The translations under genes and the position numbers were made by a program. The notes below the pieces were generated by a model that worked only from the letters and a program-made list of their open reading frames with translations, was not told the origin of the DNA and searched no databases. Source: Pampus argenteus (lineage: Eukaryota; Chordata; Actinopteri; Scombriformes; Stromateidae). From it: a stretch of 64,000 nt of DNA. The stretch lies in NCBI GenBank assembly GCA_036937835.1, contig CM072875.1, positions 11,297,001 to 11,361,000 of the forward strand, in the 5' to 3' direction. How positions within the stretch are numbered: position 1 is the first letter of the stretch; every line of letters begins with the position of its first letter. Positions 8,830-22,900 of the stretch are shown in pieces.

Positions 8830-11800
8830 GTGAGAGACTTTATTATTAATTATCATTGAGCTGATGTATATCTCGAAGAATGAAACTGTATGTGAATGTT
8901 ATCCTGCAGACATCGAAACGTGCGCTACAGTGCCATCCTGTGGCTCCAAGTGTCGATGTTGATGTTGAAATTAGTTGATTTGGTTTGATTTTGCTGTTTT
9001 CTTTGTATAGGATTAGATCACAGAACGTTGTATCATATGTAGAAATCCAAGATCATAAGCAAACCAGCTCGAAGACATGTTTTTTTAAAATACTGTATAG
9101 AAAAGGAGAACAGCTGCAGCTGATGGAAAACACCCTGAAGCCGCCTGGTGTTTAAAGTCTCCCTCTGGCCTCAGCATGGCCCACTTTAGGCTTTCTCATC
9201 AGTCTCTGCTGCACTATTACTGAGCTTTCGCCCAGTCACATTTACAAGAAACTATATTAAATATTCCTTTTAATGTCTGGCAGCTGGGTGCTGTACTTAG
9301 CCAAATTTAAACCCTTATATGAATAATAAATTATTTATCCTGCAAAAGAACAAGGCACAACAGAGCACGCAACAAACAACAACATCATTTGAAATAAATA
9401 AAATAGTGTCCTGGATATTGGTAATAATGAAACAAGAATGTGTATTGAGTTTTATGAAGTTTTATTATATATATGTTATGCTTTTTTTAAATGGCTGTTT
9501 CTAATCAATAAAATGGTTGTGTGGACAATGGCCAAATTAGTGGGAGAGTAATAATTAAGCATTGCAGTGTTGGTCAGTTTTCCATTACATACATCCATGC
9601 ACCTTTCTTCTTGCCTCTTGTATTAGTGGTTGTTGGTGTCTTCAGGCAAATGCAGCATAGAAAAGTGATTCATTAATTTTTTTGAGTGTAGCCATGTCCA
9701 GTGTGTTCGAAAGTAGCGTCCACAGTTTCTGATCTTTGTAAAAAAAAAAAAAAGGCTCAGTGTTCCTTTCCAAAACAATAGTTTACAGTTGAGTAGTCTA
9801 GCAGAGTATTGTGTGATCAGAATAAAACACAAGTTAAGCCCTAAAACTGTCACTGATAAAAACTCACCAGCGATGGTCCTTTAATGTTATTCTGGAGCTG
9901 CTGCTGAGCCCTGTTAAAACAGGAGGTGTCACCAACTAGTCACGAAAGCTGGAGTCACTTTCTGAAAGGCGGGACCCAACTCAAAGCCCAAGTCACTTTG
10001 ATGGCTGACACAAACACATTCCCACACACACACACAAATACTCTCACATGCACATATTTACACGTATTCACTCTCCTATTTGTTTGTCTTCGGTCAAGAC
10101 CTAAAAACACGAGTGACGGTGTGGCTGTGTCATGTGTGGAGTTGTTTAAAAACATACGCTGTGTACATGATGTCATCCCTAATGGTATGTGGAGACCCAG
10201 CTTGGCGCCTAGCCTATCTTTGCTCTGAATTATTTAGTAACAGCATGTAATGTGACACTTTAATGGGCACACGCAATGAATACATTAAAGAGGAGCAACT
10301 AATAATGACGTAACTGCAAGTGTTAGTAACATGGTTCTTTGCACTTGGTTGTCACTTATTAGGAGACTAAAACAGCTTTAAAGAGCCTCCTTTTTCCTTA
10401 TTTTTCTTTCCACTTCCTTCTGTTCGCTCTCTGAGAGACATTCAGGGATTCACTGCTCTGTGAGATTCAGGACACCTCTGTATTAATAGCACTGTGGACT
10501 CAGAGCTCACAGGTCTCCTATTTCATTCAACTTTTTTCCACTCACCTGTCTGTCAAGCTCCCATCAGCTGCACCGACTTCATTTTTCCATGCTGGTTAGC
10601 CTTTGTCAGGGCCATAGTCTCAGATTTTAAGCTTTATCATAGGTGTAATGGTAATTTCAGGCTGGGGATGTGTAGATAGTGATAGTACGTATTTGGGTTG
10701 TGGACTGTTGGTATTTTGCACCTTGAGCTTTGGGAAACCAAATATATATTAATGATTGACATATTCATCAATAATGAATGTACATCTGATATTTACTCTG
10801 CTTTAAGCTCTGTTTTGGTCTCCACAGACTCCTGAGAAAAATCTCTGGGTATTTAGCTTGGGTAGGCTAGGTATTAAACCTTCTTCACTAGCTAGCTAGC
10901 TTTAACGCTAGCATTAGTTGCTTACTGTTTCTGCCGTTTAATGCTGGGCAGGTATCAGAGGCTACAGTGGGTCAGTTTAGTTTTTTTCAACAAAAGAATA
11001 TTTAAGAATCGTTTTTACCTGTCAAACTTGAGATTGTCTTTTAAACTCTTTGTTTATCTTATGACGTTATCACTATTCTGAGTCAGGCATGCTATATGGC
11101 TGTAATATTTTCAGCAGAGATAAGGCTTCTTCTTCTTGTTCCTAGTTAGTTTAAAGAAAGAAACTTTGAAGCAGTTTGGATCTAGATATTAAGGGGTTTA
11201 AAACCTACAGCAACAGTATTGTAACACATTGTGAAACCTTTTGACATGTAAGAAAGTGAAAGTGGGGTGTAATTGTATATGTCATTGAAAACTGTCCCCA
11301 GGATGTTTCTTCCTCAGTGACGTACAAGTGTGTTAATATGACAGAAATGGATTTGTGTGGACACTAGTGAGATTGTTTTCAGATTAGAGACTAAATGGAG
11401 ATAAATCACAGTTGTGATCATATAAACTGGAGGCTGGTGGACACAGTTTCAGCACCTGGTTTGTTCCCTGTTTTGCAGTGGGGTGAGATTTCCCTTCATA
11501 TCACAAGTGCCTGTGAGCCCCGAGCCTCTTACCTCCCCCTTCCTCCCTCCACCTCCCCCCCGCCCATCTCCCTTGGCAGTCTGGGATTCCAGGGATGTCT
11601 CCTCCAGTAAAATAAGCTCCTGTCCCGTCCCCTAGATGCCCAGAACACATCATGGAGCTGACATGGCTGCATCTCTGACCGCTCGGGCTGCAGAGTAGCC
11701 CTCTGCACTTTAAACACCCCTTAGACTGTGTGTGTGTGTGTGTGTGAATGTGTTAGTTTTAGTGTGTGTGATTTTGTAGCTTGCGTTTCAATGGCCTGTT

Positions 11801-14800
11801 AGAGCCTAGGATGCCATTTTGTAAATAACTTGGCTTTTTTAAGTACCATATTATGCGCTTTTGGAGAAGGAGGTAGCATGTCTAACGGTTACCAACGGAG
11901 GGACGCACCTTGACGGTTGCAGTCCTTTAAAATGGACTCCCTCATGATACGGAGGAATCGACTTTTCATTTCTGACCTATAACGGACATGTCAAGCAGTG
12001 TCAGTGCTCTTTGACGGTCATGTCTAACGGTTACCGTACTTTGTCACAGCACCTGAATGATCTCAAGAAGGAGAACTTCAGCCTCAAGCTCCGCATCTAC
12101 TTCCTGGAGGAGAGGATACAGCAGAAGTACGAGGAGAGCAGCGAAGATGTCTACCGCACGGTGAGTATAGTCTCATGAATGGGAATTTGTTTGGTGAGGA
12201 ACGGGATGATGAATGGATCAGTGATCAGTGCGGTGCACTTTAGTTCTCAATGATTGATTCACGAACAAAAAAATTGATCAAACTCATTGATTTTGCTTTG
12301 TTGGGAGAGTTGGCACTGAGAAGGTAATCAAAGGGTTTATTTGTGCGTTTTGGATGATAACAGGTGAGTTTATTTATAGTGTAAAGGGCTGTTTTACTGA
12401 GCTATCTCCACTGTTTGTTGACCCAGCTGTTACACTGATCAGGATGAGGTGATGTGACCTGTCATGTGTTTGTTTTACCAAGTACCTGTTTTTAGATATG
12501 GCTGCAATATGAAGAGCATTAACTAACAGATTGCAGATTGGAAATCATATTTACTTAAAGGAATAGTTTGACTTTCCTGTCGAGAGTTAGGTGAGAGGAG
12601 ATTGGTTCTAATATCTGTTCGTTAAATAGAGTGAGAGATGAAAAAAAAGATGTATGGTAGTGAACGGTAAGAGACAAATAATTTTTGGATCTGGTTTCAA
12701 TTGAGCCACGAATTACACATATAAAGTTTGTCAATTTATATCACCACAAAAAGTTTGTAAAAAAGCGTAAAAAAGTAAACTTATATTTAGTTTTGGGTGA
12801 AACTGCTCGGTGAAGTGCATCTCTCATCTTGCAATATACGTCACCAACATCAACATGTCCGTCACCCTGCCGAATGTATCCTACCTGATGTGTTTTATCC
12901 AGCGACTCGTGGTCCTTTTTATCGGCACCTACCAGCATCTCTAAATCTCACAAATTCATAGTTAATCAAAATTCTGATCGACTTGGTTGGTGGGTTGAGA
13001 GGGGGAAAAAAGTGACATTTACGACGTAATATAGTAAACAATGAGCTGAGATGAGATAATGTGTGCTAACTGTAATAACAATACTTCACTAGATCAAAAC
13101 AAAAGCCAGAGACTATATGAGTTGTATGTTCATCATTTCTAAGCAGTGGGTAGAAGTTAATGATATCTCTGAGCCTGATACGCCTGTGCAAGGCCTGTTT
13201 TCCTCCGGGCAGCTCACCCGCACCTTCTTCAGTGTCAGACTCACCACGGTCGGGGGCTGTTTCTTCAGCCTGCAACTGGGTGTGCAGTGCTATTTCCCTC
13301 TTTGTCTTTTTTTTTGCGTTTTACGGAGGGTGGGAACCTGCGTTAAGATGCATTACCGCCACCTACCATGTTGGAGTGTTAATCAGCATTACCTACTCCC
13401 ATAAACAAATACAGCACTATTTTCTAGTGCTGTATTCACTATTTAAACTTTCCCTATATATGGCACCCGTGGTGGGCCCCAGTGTGTGTGTGAGTGTGTG
13501 TGTGCGTGTTTGTTTGTTTGTTTGTGTGTTTGTGTGCACCTACAATAAAGTGACCGGGTTCAGCGGTTGTCTGTTTGCGTGAGCCAGCCAGAGTTTAAAA
13601 CTCGTCTCTTGCCTCCTCCCTTCACTACAAATCCTTGCAGATCATCAGCGACTCTTTGATATTTTAGAAAACTAAAAGGCTGCTTGATCCTGCTGAAGAA
13701 GACCTGAGCGTCCTGCCACTTATCCTCCACAATTACTACATACCAGCAGTGATTGAGTAAACTGATCCCACGTCATACAGACATCCAACTGGATTTTAAT
13801 CCTAGCACTCTTTACAATCTCTCACTCTGTGTGGCTAAAGGTTAATCAATCTAATCACTGTTTAATTGGAGACAAAATCTTTGTTCCATACATGTTATCT
13901 GCTCCGTTGGTTCAGCATCATGACAGTAAGTGTCAATGTTCCTCTCTCCACAGACTAGGTGTGTTGGGCACATAGTGATCTCTCTGAGAGCTTGAAAGAC
14001 TCTATTTATAGAGCCAGCTCGAGTACACTGATTTATTTATCACATGTATTTGTACAAGTGTACATATGACAGGAAACACACTCCAGTACACGTGTTTGTA
14101 TGTGTTTCTCTTCACCACATGATTTTTTTTTATATTGATTTACCTTTTTAAATCATATAACTTTAGTCATGTCAGCTCATTAATTCACATATGATTCAGA
14201 CATATTCATTTAAATATGAAATGTAAGCAAACACACACAAGCTTTAGCATTTTGTGACGATGACTGATTTTATTCATAATAAGATAAGTTGATGATCAGC
14301 TCATGTCAATGAATCAGAATGGAATAAACCAGAATGCACGGAGTCAATAGATGAATTGATTAAATCATATCTGTCAGCAGGTAGAATATTGCAGATGAGT
14401 TTGGTTTGTGCGTGACAGTTGTGTCAGCCCTCTCCTGAACCGCCTGGTTATTAGGGGATCAGTTGCTAAGGGCCAACAGGCCAGGAGGGGCCAAAATAGC
14501 AGGTGCACTGTGATGGGTGTCTATATATAGAGCTGTTTTGAAGATGGGGAAATGTCTTTTACTGTAAACTGAGTTGTTGTCATACATAGGGGTACATGTT
14601 CCTCTTAGTTGTGTGTTACATTATTCATTGTCAGAGCATTTAGTTTAGTAATTTTCTATCATTAGCTATGCAGACCATATGTTTGCTCATATTTTCTAGT
14701 TGCTGCTGCATTACATATTTATTAATGTGAGGAGATTATTTATTTCAGAGTGCAAGTGTAAATCTACTGACCTTCTCCTGTCCCGGCAGCCGAGCCAGAG

Positions 14801-17800
14801 AGTTTTATGTCCTCAGTGCTCACAAAGACCCAGTCTACATATGCAGCAAGTAACATGAACAGCCTGAAACCCACGCCATCATTACAAACATATTCTACAG
14901 AGGCACCATGAACGCTACCCACATTCATATTGTTAGACAACACAAGTTTGGTCTATTTTTTTATTCTGAAACTGTGAAATCATACATGTGCATGAAGTAA
15001 AAGGGACAGTAAAATTTGTTCAGCAAAGCAGGAAAGAAGCACTAAGACATTTTTAAAAGAGAAAGAGGGGAAGATGGCAGTAGAAAATAAGAGACAAAGC
15101 AAGAAAAAGTGAAGGCGAGGTAACTAAACAAGATGATAGACAATCTATTGAGTTCAACCAGATCCTAGCAGCAGTGTTGAAGCTGATAAATACAGTGATA
15201 GCAGCTATCTGATCCGAACTCAGCAGACAGACAGATAAACTGTCCTCTCCCTCCTGTCTGAGGTCAGAATGGAAAGAATGAGTCCCTTCATGCCTACTGT
15301 TAAATCCTCTATCCCTTAGCATGGTGTAAGAGCCCTGATTGGGCCTAAAATGTTCCCTGTGGACCACAGCAGGTAAACAAACTGCAGAGTTTAGCCTTTG
15401 GCCCCAAGGGTAAATATCTGAGCATCCCCAAATTCTCCTGCTCTAAATATACCAGCCACTGAGTACTGATGATACACAACACCTACCAGCCCTGATTCAC
15501 ACAACAGAGACGGAGAGAGTGTTAATGACTGAGGTAACTGAGCAGGAAAGAAGACAAATGTGTGTGTGTGGAAGATCTGAGAGAAAGATGGATCTTTAAC
15601 TGAACCTCAAGTGTACAGAGAACTGACACTACACAAAACACAAAATTATTTTTATAACCTGATTTACATGCAGCATGATCCTTAAATAGATTCAATGCAA
15701 TATGTACAGTATGATTCGAAGCAATTGATCAATAGCAAAACATATTTGCTCTCAATAATACTGTATGTCTATGTTTGCAGGGGTGATAAGTGATCACAAT
15801 GTTAAACCTTAAACATAGTCGCATTAAGGTATCCCAGTTTTATTTTTCAGTGGGGCTTTTGTTATTCTGTCATAGTAAAACATCAAAAGTCAAAACTTAA
15901 TAATGCACTGTACGTGCACAGTGTTTGTCTTGAGAAAATGACTGCTGCAGGTAATTTTTCAGAAAGTATAATTTGTGCAGCAGATATGATAATGTCAAAA
16001 CATATTTGTGTTTTGATGCAGAACTTGCAGCGCTCTGAAATCTTATCTCAAAATGCACCTATTATGCCAAGGTTGCAATATTCAGCTGGAGCTCTCAGTC
16101 GCTTTACTAGTATACTTTATGATCAGTTTATCATGTGTAACGATGAAATGTGATGGTCCATCAATAAATTCACTGATTCACGTCAATGTTTTCAACTGTT
16201 GCAGAACATCGAGCTGAAGGTGGAAGTAGAGAGCTTGAAGCAGGAGCTCCAGGAGAAACAGCAGCTTCTGGATAAAGCCCTGTAAGTCCACACATATCCA
16301 TGTTTATTATTGTCATTCCAACCGTGAATATTCTGCTGTCTGTTCTGTTTCTATTGCTTACACATTATAATTGTTTGGCCCTGCATCACTTCAATTTGAG
16401 ATGAGTGTATATAGAGAAAACCTTTGCTGTTACTCAAATTGACAGAGATGCTTCTTAAAGGTCATGCTTGTTGACCTTTATGTTGGAATGGCTGGTAATT
16501 GGCCAACATGTGGTGCTCTGGTAAAGGGTAAATTGGCTCTTATTACTGGTTTCTATTTTAGTTGCTGTTGTTGCCTCTATCCTGCAGTATTGTTACAGGA
16601 TATAGATATGATGTGAACCCCTGTCTGGTGTAGATGATTCTGACTACTGACTACTACTACTACTACTGTACTGTCCGTCTGGCTAACAGTTACACTGCTT
16701 TTTAACTTGTCTTCCACATATTATGAGGTCTGGTTGTTACCACAGCATTTGCTTAAATATAATAAGTAATAAACTACAGTCTCTTGAACCTGAAGTCTCA
16801 CTGCCTTTCTTGATAGTTTTAATTGCCCATGTTGTTGGTAGACTGTTACTGAATCATCCTCCATCTGACTGAAAGGGTTACACTTCATAGGCTCAATGTC
16901 TTGTTCACGTCACATAAAGACCACTTGTCCAAGATATTTGCATTACTCAGACTGGTTCAAAATATCCCAGTTATTTGAGCTGTTGCATGTGGTGGACATG
17001 AGTTAAAAACATATGTAGAGAGGGTCCAGAACAGGACTCATGGCGACACAGCGGCGTGTGCCATTCTGGGAGCAGGAATTCTGGGATAGCGCCATTGACT
17101 GACTAAGTGATATAGACAGATGCTTGCACAGAGGGGTCTGAAGGAACAATAGAAACACTTATATCATGAGAAACATAAATTTGGTTGGAGGAAGAGAATA
17201 CAAAGAAACAAGACGAGTATGAGGAACATTTCATATTCATGCAAATGCAGCATTTGATAATATATGATATATGAGCATATGATAATAAAAGCCTACAAGA
17301 TGGGCTGGGCTACATACTTAATCTCTGCTATAAGTGGGAGGGTGTTGGTATCCCATGAGCACTGTAGCATACAGGAAGTGACATCATATTGCTTTCTTAG
17401 CATTTACTAATGTCCCCATCATGTCACAGTGCTCACTCCTCTCTATGTGTGCTCAGACTCAGAGGTTTATTTGTGCTGTATTCAGTATGATATCTGATTA
17501 TTTTGGTGAACAACTAAACCTGACTTGCATCTTTCGCTATTCGACAGCACAACAGCAGAGAGCTTGACAAATCACAATGAGGCAGAGCTGCAGAGACGGT
17601 GTCAGGAGAGACAGCAGGAAATCGACCACATGCAGCAAGTTCTTGAGACCAAGATTCAGCTCCTGCAGGAGGTCGGCCCGCTCACACCCTCAGAAAGTCA
17701 CACTGGTGCCCCAGCTTTACAAATCATAACCGATTCTGCGTGTGTTTGTGTTTCCAGGAGGCCCAGTTAGCACGCAGTGAGGCTGAGCGGATGGCCTCAC

Positions 17801-19926
17801 TGGCTGGATCACACTCCCACGCCTCCCTGCTCTCCCTAGACACCCCCATGGAGGATATCCCTGAGGACGAGAGACCTCCGAGTATCTTGTCACCTTCCAA
17901 CACCAACAAAGACAGGTGCAAAACACAAAAAAAAAATCTCCTTAGTCATCACCAATACTAAACCAAATCCATCTGCCTGTGTCACTGACCGTGCCTCTGT
18001 CTGTGTTCAGGGTAATAGAGGAGCTTACCAAAGAACTTCGCTCCAAGGATGTCCTCATCACAGAGCTGAGTGGAGAGAAGACGACTCTCACACTGAGGGT
18101 GGGAGAGCTGGAGGGACAGGTTCACGAGCTGTCTTCTTCTCTGCTACAGAAGGACAAGGATGTGGAGGTATAAATGCCACTTATTTCAACTTTAAATGAC
18201 ACTTCATATCAAAACTCTTCATAGGTGGCGGCCTGCGTTATGTCGAGTATATTAGTCAAAACCTTCACAGTTAATATTAACCCTCTAATATTTCTGCATT
18301 CCTCTGGACCACCATGTCTCCTCTGGTCAGACTTCTATTCCAATATGAGGCTCCTGAAGCAGCATATGTGACATTCCTTAGCGTTATTTTAACAGCCATT
18401 CATGTAGGTCACGGGAGCTATTTGTACACACACCACTACTTAAACAAACACACACACACTGATGTATACATGTAGAAGTATACAATTAGTGACCCATTTC
18501 AACATATCTAGAGAGCATTTCATCTGAAGAAACTAATCATTTGATATTTCTGTCTAAGGCTTATTCATTCACTTTTTCTGTGCACATGTTCCTCAACTGT
18601 AAATCCTAAAATTATGTGCAGTTATTGAATATTGTTTTAGTTCTCAAGGTGGTACAGTAGCTTAACAGTCCGTCTTCTTTTTTCTTTCAGTTCTATCAGG
18701 AGGAACTTGGTCGAGAGAGGCTGCGCATCGAACAGGAGATGCAGGTTTGTGAAGCTCTTTGTTTTAATGTAAAACGACTAAAGCACAGCTAAAATGTGGG
18801 CAAGTATTCAGAGTTTTAAATTAAGTTTAGTGTTAGAATAGCTGAACCTTTACATGTTGTTATCGAGTTCTCCACTGAGTGTCAGAACAGCATCACAATT
18901 CTCATTGTAGTCCAGAGCATTTTATCAGACAGACTCTGCCTCCTTATGGAGAAGCGAAACATTGCATTTTCAACAATAGAATAGGGACATAATTGTACCT
19001 ATTTCTAAAACCTTTAACACAATTAAATTTGCTCTATTCTCTCAATAAAAACAGAATTGTTAGAAAAAAGGAAAAGAAGAAAATAATCATGGCAAAAGTG
19101 ATTAAACATCCTGTGGAGAGCTGAAACTCTTGTTGTCTTTGTGAAATGGATGTTTCATTTATGTTATCTGTGCAGAGTCTGCAGATCTTGTTAATCAGCT
19201 AAGCTCAGCCTGAATGAGCCACAGTATCTCTTGCAAACATATTTGTTGTTGGGTGAGCATCTCACAAGCAGTGTTTGTTTCCTCTGAATTTTAACTTGTT
19301 GATCAATTTTGAATGAAGGATGCAAATGTACTTGTCAGGCAGGCTGTCTGCTCAGATTTAACACTGGATGTGTGTGCAAATGTGTGCATGTGTATAACAT
19401 AAACAAAACATGTAAGCAAAACATTTAGTCACTAAGGAAACTGTGTTCACTGTGACACAAGTATAATTTACATATGATAAGCAACAGTTTATGTGTGATT
19501 ATTTTGTATACGTGAGAAAGGACATATCTTGGACATGAGTACAAAGAGTGGATGAATGTTTGTTTTTGATGGCCCAATTTGACCTACCGATGTGTTGAAA
19601 TGCTGGTTCTTGGGTCAAAGATTGACAAAATGAGAGGGAAGTGACAGTTGTTTTACACAACAAACAGTTGCGTAAGTGATGCATGTGAGTGTGTAAGACA
19701 GGGTGGGTGTGAGGCAGAGCATATAGAGTATATACAGTATGTATATGGTGCTATAAAATCAAATATGCAATAAAATATATGTTGCATTTTAAGAATTTAG
19801 TGAAACAGCATTGCAAGCATTGAAAAATATGGCTAAAATAATAGATAAATTATTCTAAATGTGGTTGTTGCATCTACTCACAGAGATAAAAGAGAAAAAA
19901 ATGATGTGAGGATCAGTGTAAGTGGG

Positions 19927-19963
<37 letters not shown>

Positions 19964-22900
19964 CGCATTCACATGAGGTGCCTTCTTTCATATGTGCATG
20001 TGTGCATGCAGGCATCTGACTGGTTAGCAGTTTAGCGTGTCTGGTTTCATCCGGGTTGTTGATAGGTCAGGTTGACCTTTTGAGTGCTGGGCGACCACAA
20101 CACTGATATCAAGTTGTGTTGTCTCAGTCAGACGCCCACCACAAGAGCTCTTAATTACTTCCCCAGACACCACAGCCATTTAGATAGAATCTATGTCTGG
20201 AGAGAGGAGGCAAGGAAGAAATATCATCTGAAACCTCTTAACACAATTATTTCAGGCTTTCCTTTTCAAGAATAATTTGTAGTAATGTGTACATTGTAAA
20301 CAGATGTATCAAAAAAGGAAAAAGAGTGTATGTAAAAACATATTATTCAGATGCATCCTTCCCATATGTGGTTCTCTGGGGTCTCAAGGTGAATCCTAAC
20401 ATTTGATATAGAGAAAAAGACCTTTATTAACCTTCAAATAATCAGCAACCAAGGGCCTTGAAGGGGACACGAGGTCCATAAATCTGTCTTACATGAATTA
20501 GTTAAAGAAGAACAAAATCATACTGTCCTGAAGCAGAAGAATTGCTTTGATGATTCAAATATACCGACTGTTGACTGGGAATTTTTTTTAACTGCGTATC
20601 TGCATGAAAGTCGCAGCATGACCATCTGTTTGTCTCCCTCGGGGAGACAAAATTTACTGCTGAGATGAACTTGCCGAGTCAAATACATGAGAAAGACTTG
20701 GTTGTTTGACCATCACAGTAAAATCATTGTTGAAATATCTCAGCAGCTGGAAATATAACTACAAATAATAATCTTTGGAGGAATAACATGTTTTGATATT
20801 TGGTACTGGTGACTGGAAAATTACACTAGTAATAGTCAGGTGCCCAAATAATCAAACAGTGTTTTACCCTAATCAGTCAGTTTGTATATTTCATGAGGGA
20901 AACTCTTTAAGATACAGTACTAGAAAATGGAAACTGGGTGTGTGCATGTGCCTGTGAGAGAGGAGATGAGAATTGTGTCATAACTATTACTGAAAACCAA
21001 ATTAGACAATAGAATATAATTGAATATAAAATATAATATAATGCGCCTCCCCCTCCAGTAAAGACTGGAGTCATTTCATTTCATTAATTCTAACTGAACA
21101 TTTCACCTGTTCAATCAGGCGAACACAACTTATAACCGGGCAGGAGGAAGTAACAGACTCCTAGGGGAGCAGCACTTTGTCTTTTTACTGATCAACCTAA
21201 AGTAAAAAAGTATATCTGCTAGGTTTTTATTTGTTTCTGATTTGTAATATTAAATAATGGTCCGTATGAAAAAGAATCGTCGTGGATATTTAAGAAAAAA
21301 ATTGACCGCTGTCTGACTGCACCGGGCTCGTCCACCCCCTGTTTGCCTGAATGGTTCGCTCCACCGTTGCAGGTCTGGTTCAGACAGCCACATCGTTATC
21401 TGCCCGGAGGATCTCGGACTGCGCGGTGGGCGTCTGTCAATATGTCGGTAACCGCTCTGAAATGAATGAACGGTCTCTTCTCCGGATACACACACCGGCG
21501 GAGGATTCACTACAGCAGGAGGACTTCTGCGTCTGGGGCAGCGGATGATTCCCGGTCATGATGAACCTGACTACGCGCGGTGCGGCTCGTGTGTCCGTGA
21601 CAGCCTCGTGATGGTGCAGAGGCGCGTGCGGTGCTGTGGGGAAATGCGAAACAATGCTTTGGTGACAGCGCGAGGACAATACACAGAAAAATACTGCATC
21701 TGATTGATGAGACGTTGATGATGACTTGACTTCACCGTGCATCTGTTGAAGGAGTGTGCGCCATATTCTGCTGATCTATTTTAAATATTGTCTATTTATC
21801 TTATAATCTATTATACCTCACGAGTTTCTGTCCTGCCAAGTTACCACATGTGCAACAAATTCTCTATAAGCCTGGATTGCTTCTTCTTGTCTACCTCATC
21901 TCGTTTATTTTCAAGCCATTTAATTCAATGCCATTGCAAGGCCTGATGTCACGAGTTTCACACTTTTTTAATTTAATATGCAAAAGGATTTCATGTGCTC
22001 TAAAAGTATGTGTTCACTTTTAACTTTGAGCAATATACTCAAATTCCCCATATAGATCTAGGTGTCCTCATGTTAGAGTAAATCAGATATTTTTAAGCCT
22101 GTGGAATGCTTGATCTCAAGATGAAAGAGACGTGTCGCATTTGTGGACGGGATCTCTGTGGTAACCAGCGGCGATGGATCTTCCACCCTACTGCCAAGCT
22201 CAATTTACAGGTGTTGCTGTCCCATGCTCTGGGGCAAGAGCTGACTCGGGATGGCAGAGGAGAGTTTGCCTGCTCCAAGTGCACCTTCATGCTGGACCGC
22301 ATGTACCGCTTCGACACAGTGATCGCCCGTGTGGAGGCCCTGTCCATAGAAAGGTTGCAGAGGCTTCTGCAAGAGAAACACCGGCTGAGGCAGTGCATCA
22401 GTGGACTCTACCGGAAAACAAACTCAGAAGAGGCTGCTGTAGCTTTAACAGGAGCTAACGACGAACCAAGAGATGGGATGGTGGACATTTCAGGTCTCAC
22501 ACATGCTAAGTACTGTTCCCTGCTACAGGAGGACCTGGTCTACTCTCTGTACGAGTCCTGGGCAGATGACAGCTTGGACTGTCACCATCATCACCATCCT
22601 CAGTGTCCTACTGATCCAGGGTCAGAGGTTACAGTTGCAGGGTCACACCGTTGTGTACCCAGCACTCCAAGGAGGTGTCAAGGTTGTTCCTACTGGCGGG
22701 TTGCTGACTCTGATTACGAAGCTGTTTGTAAGGTGCCCAGGAAGCTGGCACGGAGTATTTCCTGTGGACCATCAACTCGATATTCAGCCAGTGTTATTGG
22801 AGGGAGTGTGACAGGGGGAGGTGGTGGAGAAGCAGAAAGAAAACATTTGGAAGAGTCAGATGAACACCCCTCCTCTCTAACTCTGGTCCCTGGTTCTCAG

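Larger units (their letters stand above)
12161..16204 (+). other. pde4dip intron, 4 kb, repeat-bearing
   Basis: No coding exon recognised. It contains a decayed teleost dispersed repeat (12557-12650), a second repeat-like block (13066-13400), a TG/GTTT-rich run (about 13481-13537) and otherwise AT-rich unique sequence. Confidence 0.6.

Noticed and set aside
8955..8994. Local repeated GATGTTGATGTTG and TTGATTTG words
   Set aside because: Short, AT-biased, consistent with slippage; no hairpin or array.
13160..13582. Plus-strand 140-codon frame
   Set aside because: Runs through a repeat-derived region and a TG microsatellite; composition is driven by those.
22093..22398. Minus-strand 101-codon frame opposite the pde4dip Cys-rich exon
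   Set aside because: Antisense shadow of a conserved coding exon; no independent start or splice evidence.
22174..22811. Other plus-strand frames inside exon 22121-23434
   Set aside because: The frame beginning MKETCRIC matches human myomegalin; the alternatives are out-of-frame shadows.
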